From Pseudomonas mendocina (GTDB lineage Bacteria > Pseudomonadota > Gammaproteobacteria > Pseudomonadales > Pseudomonadaceae): a stretch of 64,000 bases of DNA. The position numbers and the translations under genes are program-made. Location of the stretch: contig NZ_LR134290.1 of the NCBI RefSeq assembly GCF_900636545.1, forward strand, positions 2,108,001 through 2,172,000, in the 5' to 3' direction. The notes under the pieces were generated by a model. The model had not been told where the DNA came from, did not search any database, and saw nothing but the letters and a program-made list of their open reading frames with translations. This document shows, piece after piece, positions 60,520-64,000 of the stretch (the stretch's first letter is position 1; each line of letters opens with the position of its first letter).

Positions 60520-61173
60520 ATGATCTCGCATTCGCATCGTTGCGTTTTTGTCCATATCCCGAAATGTGGGGGGCAAAGCGTTGAGCGGATATTTCTTGAT
60601 AATTGCGGGTTGACGTGGGAAGGGCGGGCACCATTGTTGCTCAGGCCGAATGATAATCCTGATGCAGGACCTCCTAGGTTGGCTCACCTTACTTATAGGG
60701 ACTATTTGCGGTTTGGGTACGCCGATGAAGCATTGATGCAGGAGTATTTCGTGTTTTCTGTTGTCAGAGATCCGTATGCTCGTGCATTGTCCCTTTATCG
60801 GTATCTTAAGTACGATTTGATGATGTCTTTTTCGGAGTTTGTGGTTGACGTTCTTTGTTGGCAGATTCGAAATAGAGGAGATATGTATTGGTTTATGTCG
60901 CCGCAATTTGAGTATGTGTGCGATGCTAAAGGTCTTATAGGTGTAGATCAATGGTTAAGGCTTGAGGATATTGGCGAGACGCTGCCATCGCTATTGCAGA
61001 AGGTGGGGATTTCTGTTTCGCAAATTCCTCATGCCAATAAAACAAGAGAGCGCAAGACAGCAGCGAAGGACGCAGTTGATTTCGCTGAGGGTGATGGTTG
61101 GACCGCCGACTTGAGGACGCGGGTGTTTTCAGTTTACGAGCCAGATTTCTTTCACTTTGGCTATGCTAGATAG
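60520..61173 (+). CDS. Sulfotransferase family 2 protein
   Basis: A 217-residue sulfotransferase. VFVHIPKCGGQSVERIF holds the 5'-phosphosulfate loop, and FSVVRDPYARALSLYRYL is the 3'-phosphate motif (RDPxxRxxSxY). This matches the sulfotransferase family 2 class of carbohydrate sulfotransferases. It is the third sulfotransferase domain of the locus. The 110-nt gap before it shows no gene. Its stop codon is the first triplet of a heptamer repeat tract. Confidence 0.85.
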   Translation: MISHSHRCVFVHIPKCGGQSVERIFLDNCGLTWEGRAPLLLRPNDNPDAGPPRLAHLTYRDYLRFGYADEALMQEYFVFSVVRDPYARALSLYRYLKYDLMMSFSEFVVDVLCWQIRNRGDMYWFMSPQFEYVCDAKGLIGVDQWLRLEDIGETLPSLLQKVGISVSQIPHANKTRERKTAAKDAVDFAEGDGWTADLRTRVFSVYEPDFFHFGYAR

Positions 61174-61194
61174 TGTTTAGTGTTTAGTGTTTAG
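61171..61194 (+). repeat. TGTTTAG heptamer tandem repeat
   Basis: Three perfect tandem copies of TGTTTAG (61174-61180, 61181-61187, 61188-61194), with a partial fourth, directly follow the TAG stop codon at 61171-61173. The phase of the repeat includes the stop codon. Confidence 0.85.
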
Positions 61195-61274
61195 TGACTT
61201 AGTGGCTTTTGCTATTTTCTGCTAAGTTTACTATAGATTAAATGAATATGGCGCCAGCCTTTCTCGGAGTAAAT

Positions 61275-62486
61275 GTGGCACGCATCTCAATGATCGTTTG
61301 GAATGAATTTACCAACGACGCACGCGTTCTTAAGGAGGCTCAGACGCTATCCTTGGCCGGTCATCACGTAAGTGTGCACGCCCTGCATACGCCGGGTGTG
61401 ACTTCGTTGCGAGAAACCCTGCAAGACGGGATCCATGTTCTTAGGGTTCCACGAAGCCCATTCTGGAAATATAGAAAATCTACTGCGCCCGGTAAAACTA
61501 ATGCGGGAGCCAAATCATTCGCTAGATTAGGCTTATTCAGATTTTGCTTAAGAATCGTGGCGCGTCTTTGGACGCATTTCTACTTGCTGCTTGGCATGCT
61601 GAGGGCCAAACCTGACGTTATCCATTCCCATGATGTCAATACCTTGGTGACTGGCTGGGTAGCGGCAAAGCTTGCGAAAGCATGCTTGGTGTACGACGCT
61701 CATGAAATTAGCACCAGCCGAGAGGGGTATGCGGGGCTTCGAAAACTTGTCGGTATGATTGAGCGAGTTTTAATGCCGCGGGTTGATGGTGCGATCACTA
61801 CTACTGATGCGAGGGCGAAGTTTTTTGCGCGCGCTTACCATATTCCTCGGCCGATAGTTTTGCAAAACAGGCCCCGTCAACAGCAGAAAATTCAGTCGAA
61901 TAGAATTCGAGAAGAGTTGGGATTGGAGCGGCCTTGGCCAATCATTCTGTATCAGGGAGGGATTCAGCAGGGCAGGGGGCTGGAGCGACTGGCCCGTTTA
62001 GCGAAAGATGTTCCTGATACCTATTTCGTCTTTATTGGCGGTGGTCGTCTTGATGGGGTGTTGCAAACGATTGCGCAGGAGGCGGGGGTGGCCGATCGTG
62101 TTCGCTTTATTTCGACAGTCGCTTTAGCTGAGTTACCTAGCTATACCGCTTCTGCAGACATTGGTGTTCAGCCCATCGAGAATACCTGCTTCAACCACTT
62201 CACGACCGATTCCAACAAGCTTTTCGAGTACGTACAGGCAGGGCTGCCTGTCATTGCCTCAGACCTTCCCGAAATCCGCCTCATTGTGCGGCAATACGAT
62301 CTTGGTGTATTGGTCAAGCCGGGTGACTCCGCAGCGCTTGTTGAGGCCATTGGCAGGCTTGTTGGCGACAGAGCGCTTCGCCTTCACTATGCCGAGCGTG
62401 CGCGTCAGGCATCCAGTCAACTCTCTTGGGAGGCCCAGGAGCATGAGTTGGTGGATCTTTATAAAAAAGTTCTCGGCACTCAATGA
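61275..62486 (+). CDS. GT4-type glycosyltransferase
   Basis: A glycosyltransferase of about 403 residues with a GT-B fold. The N-terminal ISMIVWNEFTNDARVLKEA and the C-terminal YQGGIQQGRGLERLARLA, TDSNKLFEYVQAGLPVIASDLPEI are family 4 features. GTG 61275 is preferred because GGAG stands 5 nt upstream; ATG 61242 (11 residues longer) has no ribosome site. GC content returns towards the chromosome average. It overlaps a 31-codon ORF by ATGA. Confidence 0.88.
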   Translation: MARISMIVWNEFTNDARVLKEAQTLSLAGHHVSVHALHTPGVTSLRETLQDGIHVLRVPRSPFWKYRKSTAPGKTNAGAKSFARLGLFRFCLRIVARLWTHFYLLLGMLRAKPDVIHSHDVNTLVTGWVAAKLAKACLVYDAHEISTSREGYAGLRKLVGMIERVLMPRVDGAITTTDARAKFFARAYHIPRPIVLQNRPRQQQKIQSNRIREELGLERPWPIILYQGGIQQGRGLERLARLAKDVPDTYFVFIGGGRLDGVLQTIAQEAGVADRVRFISTVALAELPSYTASADIGVQPIENTCFNHFTTDSNKLFEYVQAGLPVIASDLPEIRLIVRQYDLGVLVKPGDSAALVEAIGRLVGDRALRLHYAERARQASSQLSWEAQEHELVDLYKKVLGTQ

Positions 62487-62578
62487 GTAATTGGCGTGCT
62501 TCTCATTCTACTTCGACTTCGAAAAAAGAGAGTAATTTTGAACAACTCTATGCGTGGAACCGAGGGCTGAGCTCATGA
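62483..62578 (+). CDS. 31-codon ORF coupled to both neighbours
   Basis: ATG 62483 overlaps the stop of the preceding glycosyltransferase gene (ATGA), and its own TGA (62576-62578) overlaps the ATG 62575 of the next gene (ATGATG). The product begins MSNWRASHST and is Ser/Thr-rich. It may encode a small peptide or only act to pass ribosomes to the next gene. Confidence 0.45.
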   Translation: MSNWRASHSTSTSKKESNFEQLYAWNRGLSS

Positions 62579-64000
62579 TGGCTTCCGTGACGCAGACGTT
62601 GCGTTGGGCACTGTCTCTCGGCGCAAAATTTGCGCGCGTTGTGCCAGCGAACACATTAACGATTGTAGGCTTGACCCTGGTTTCGCAAATATCCTCTCTG
62701 TTGGCTTTTTTCCTACCGTTGAAAGTCATTATCTTGCTGGGTTCAGAGCGCGTGCCGCGGTATTTTCCCGAGCGTCTGGCTGCGTTGGATTGGGAGATAC
62801 TGATTGGTTCTTTATGTTTGGGAACTATAGGTTTTTACTTGCTGCACCTATTGGCAGAAAAGCTGATTCGCAGTATCACCACTCAAGGCGCGCAGCGTCT
62901 GCTCTTGCGTAGCCATAAGATGGCGCTATTCGATAATCAAGATGAATTAGCCCGAGATGCTTATTCGCGCTTCTCTCGGGCCTTGGCAAGCGGTGTGTTC
63001 ATCGCTTTTGCCTTGGGAGGCTTGGGTTATTTCTACCCGACGATGTCGGCAGTGTTGTTCGGGTATATGCTGCTGGCTTGGGTAGTGATTTACAGCCTGC
63101 ACACGTGGAGTCAAGGCTTTCGACAGAAGCTTGAGCGGAATCTGGCGAGCGTTCTGGCGATAGCTTCCGGGTTCGGCTTTTTCTTCGCTTTCGGTTACCT
63201 GGTCTGCGATTTCATTCTATGGACTCCGCCTGGAGTTATTGTTGGTATCGTCGCGCTCCTGTTGAGCAGGCAGTTGATGCAGCGTATGGCTGGCATGATA
63301 GGTGATCTTGCCAACCTGAGGCGGCAGCAAAGCAAGCTGGATGCGTTATTTTTCCACGGTAAGGTTCTTTTACCTTCGTCCTCGCACGAGAAGGGCGAGT
63401 TTTTGCGTCTGTTAGACCCTGAGTGTCGCAAAGACTGGGTTCAGTCTTTGCTGCGTGAACACACTGCCTGGCAAGGCGACGACGTGGATATTAGCTGGCA
63501 ACAGACGGGTATCGCGAATGTCGCTGCCTTGGCGATCAAGTTCGGCGCCGAGGGATACCTGATAAAGCTTTATGACGCCAACCGACGCACGCTGGCGCTG
63601 CATGAGTCCGTGCTGGCTTCTGAAGCTCTAACCGATTTGCCGGCATTACGCCTATGTGGTGTAACGAAAGTGGCAGGGCTGCATTGTTTGTTGTATGAGC
63701 AGCCCGACGGCGCTCTCGTAAGCATGTTGGCGGGCAGAAGGCTTCGTAGGCAGTTACTTGCAAGCTTGATGCATGTTCAGCCGAGCAGTGCTCTGATGCA
63801 GCGCTATAAACGTTCACGGCCTTGTCTATGGCAGAGGCTGCATGCTGACAATCTGCAGAAGATGCGGATCGCAACCATCGACACCTCCCAGCGACAGCAG
63901 TTGGATCGCTTTGTAGAGGCTCTGCCAAAACTGATTGAGCTGTTACAGCGTCTACCTGTATGGATATTCACCCCCGATACCGGCTTCGCTAATATTTACC
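62575..64000 (+). CDS. Membrane protein with kinase-like C-terminal part, cut by the window edge
   Basis: The frame is open from ATG 62575 through the right edge (475 codons visible). The N-terminal 240 residues have four or five hydrophobic segments (LVSQISSLLAFFLPLKVIILLG; GSLCLGTIGFYLLHLLA; FALGGLGYFYP; ASGFGFFFAFGYLV), arranged like an ABC-transporter membrane domain. Then comes a soluble part with IKFGAEGYLIKLYDA and CLLYEQPDGALVSMLAGRRL, like an aminoglycoside-phosphotransferase-type kinase lobe. No HxD catalytic loop lies within the visible part. A GAGG site is upstream. Confidence 0.7.
   Translation, partial: MMASVTQTLRWALSLGAKFARVVPANTLTIVGLTLVSQISSLLAFFLPLKVIILLGSERVPRYFPERLAALDWEILIGSLCLGTIGFYLLHLLAEKLIRSITTQGAQRLLLRSHKMALFDNQDELARDAYSRFSRALASGVFIAFALGGLGYFYPTMSAVLFGYMLLAWVVIYSLHTWSQGFRQKLERNLASVLAIASGFGFFFAFGYLVCDFILWTPPGVIVGIVALLLSRQLMQRMAGMIGDLANLRRQQSKLDALFFHGKVLLPSSSHEKGEFLRLLDPECRKDWVQSLLREHTAWQGDDVDISWQQTGIANVAALAIKFGAEGYLIKLYDANRRTLALHESVLASEALTDLPALRLCGVTKVAGLHCLLYEQPDGALVSMLAGRRLRRQLLASLMHVQPSSALMQRYKRSRPCLWQRLHADNLQKMRIATIDTSQRQQLDRFVEALPKLIELLQRLPVWIFTPDTGFANIY

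Overview
The window is chromosomal DNA from a Pseudomonas, most likely of the P. mendocina / P. oleovorans / P. alcaligenes type. The evidence is the GC-rich codon use, several REP-type palindromes with the pseudomonad core GTAGGAGCGGCTTCAGCCGCG, a tyrA-aroA gene fusion, and gene orders known from pseudomonads (guaD-xdhCBA next to alkB2-gntR-smc-zipA-ligA; serC-pheA-hisC2-tyrA/aroA-cmk-rpsA-ihfB). No tRNA, rRNA, CRISPR array, IS element or prophage was seen.

Layout. (1) 1-9.1 kb: purine catabolism, with a GntR/FCD regulator, guanine deaminase, XdhC and the two xanthine dehydrogenase subunits, followed by an AlkB alkane hydroxylase divergent from a second GntR regulator. (2) 9.2-16.8 kb: smc, zipA and ligA, with the regulator only 6 nt ahead of smc. 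(3) 17-27.7 kb: mixed housekeeping genes (folE, Smr-domain protein, isochorismatase-like protein, prmB, aroC, an MFS carrier, a degenerate acireductone dioxygenase, ogt and alkA), plus a 155-bp MITE-like element. (4) 27.8-35 kb: rluB, a diguanylate cyclase, an SDR, mupP, ubiG, a methylthioadenosine-type deaminase and an MtnA homologue. (5) 35.3-47 kb: gyrA and then the mixed-function operon from serC to rpsA, and ihfB. (6) 47.2-64 kb: a surface-polysaccharide locus at the position beside ihfB where pseudomonads carry O-antigen genes. It holds a beta-CASP nuclease, wecB and wecC (UDP-ManNAc and UDP-ManNAcA), and then an AT-richer block of probable foreign origin. That block has a 1252-residue sulfotransferase/coiled-coil/CgeB-glycosyltransferase fusion, a tandem double glycosyltransferase, a heparinase II/III-like protein, two further sulfotransferases, an alpha/beta hydrolase, a GT4 glycosyltransferase, a 31-codon coupled ORF, and a membrane protein that runs off the right edge.

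Two themes stand out. First, the polysaccharide locus carries three separate sulfotransferase domains plus a lyase-type protein. This suggests a sulfated, ManNAcA-containing surface glycan, which is unusual for Pseudomonas. Second, two methionine-salvage homologues look catalytically dead: MtnA has lost both catalytic residues (Cys to Gly, Asp to Gly), and the MtnD-like protein has lost three of four metal ligands. The upstream deaminase looks intact. Regulatory DNA is also informative: xdhA has a good sigma-70 promoter overlapped by tandem TGAC-N6-GTCA palindromes, and a perfect 17-bp palindrome lies between alkB and its divergent regulator. All function calls rest on motif recognition from the translated sequence; no database search was run.
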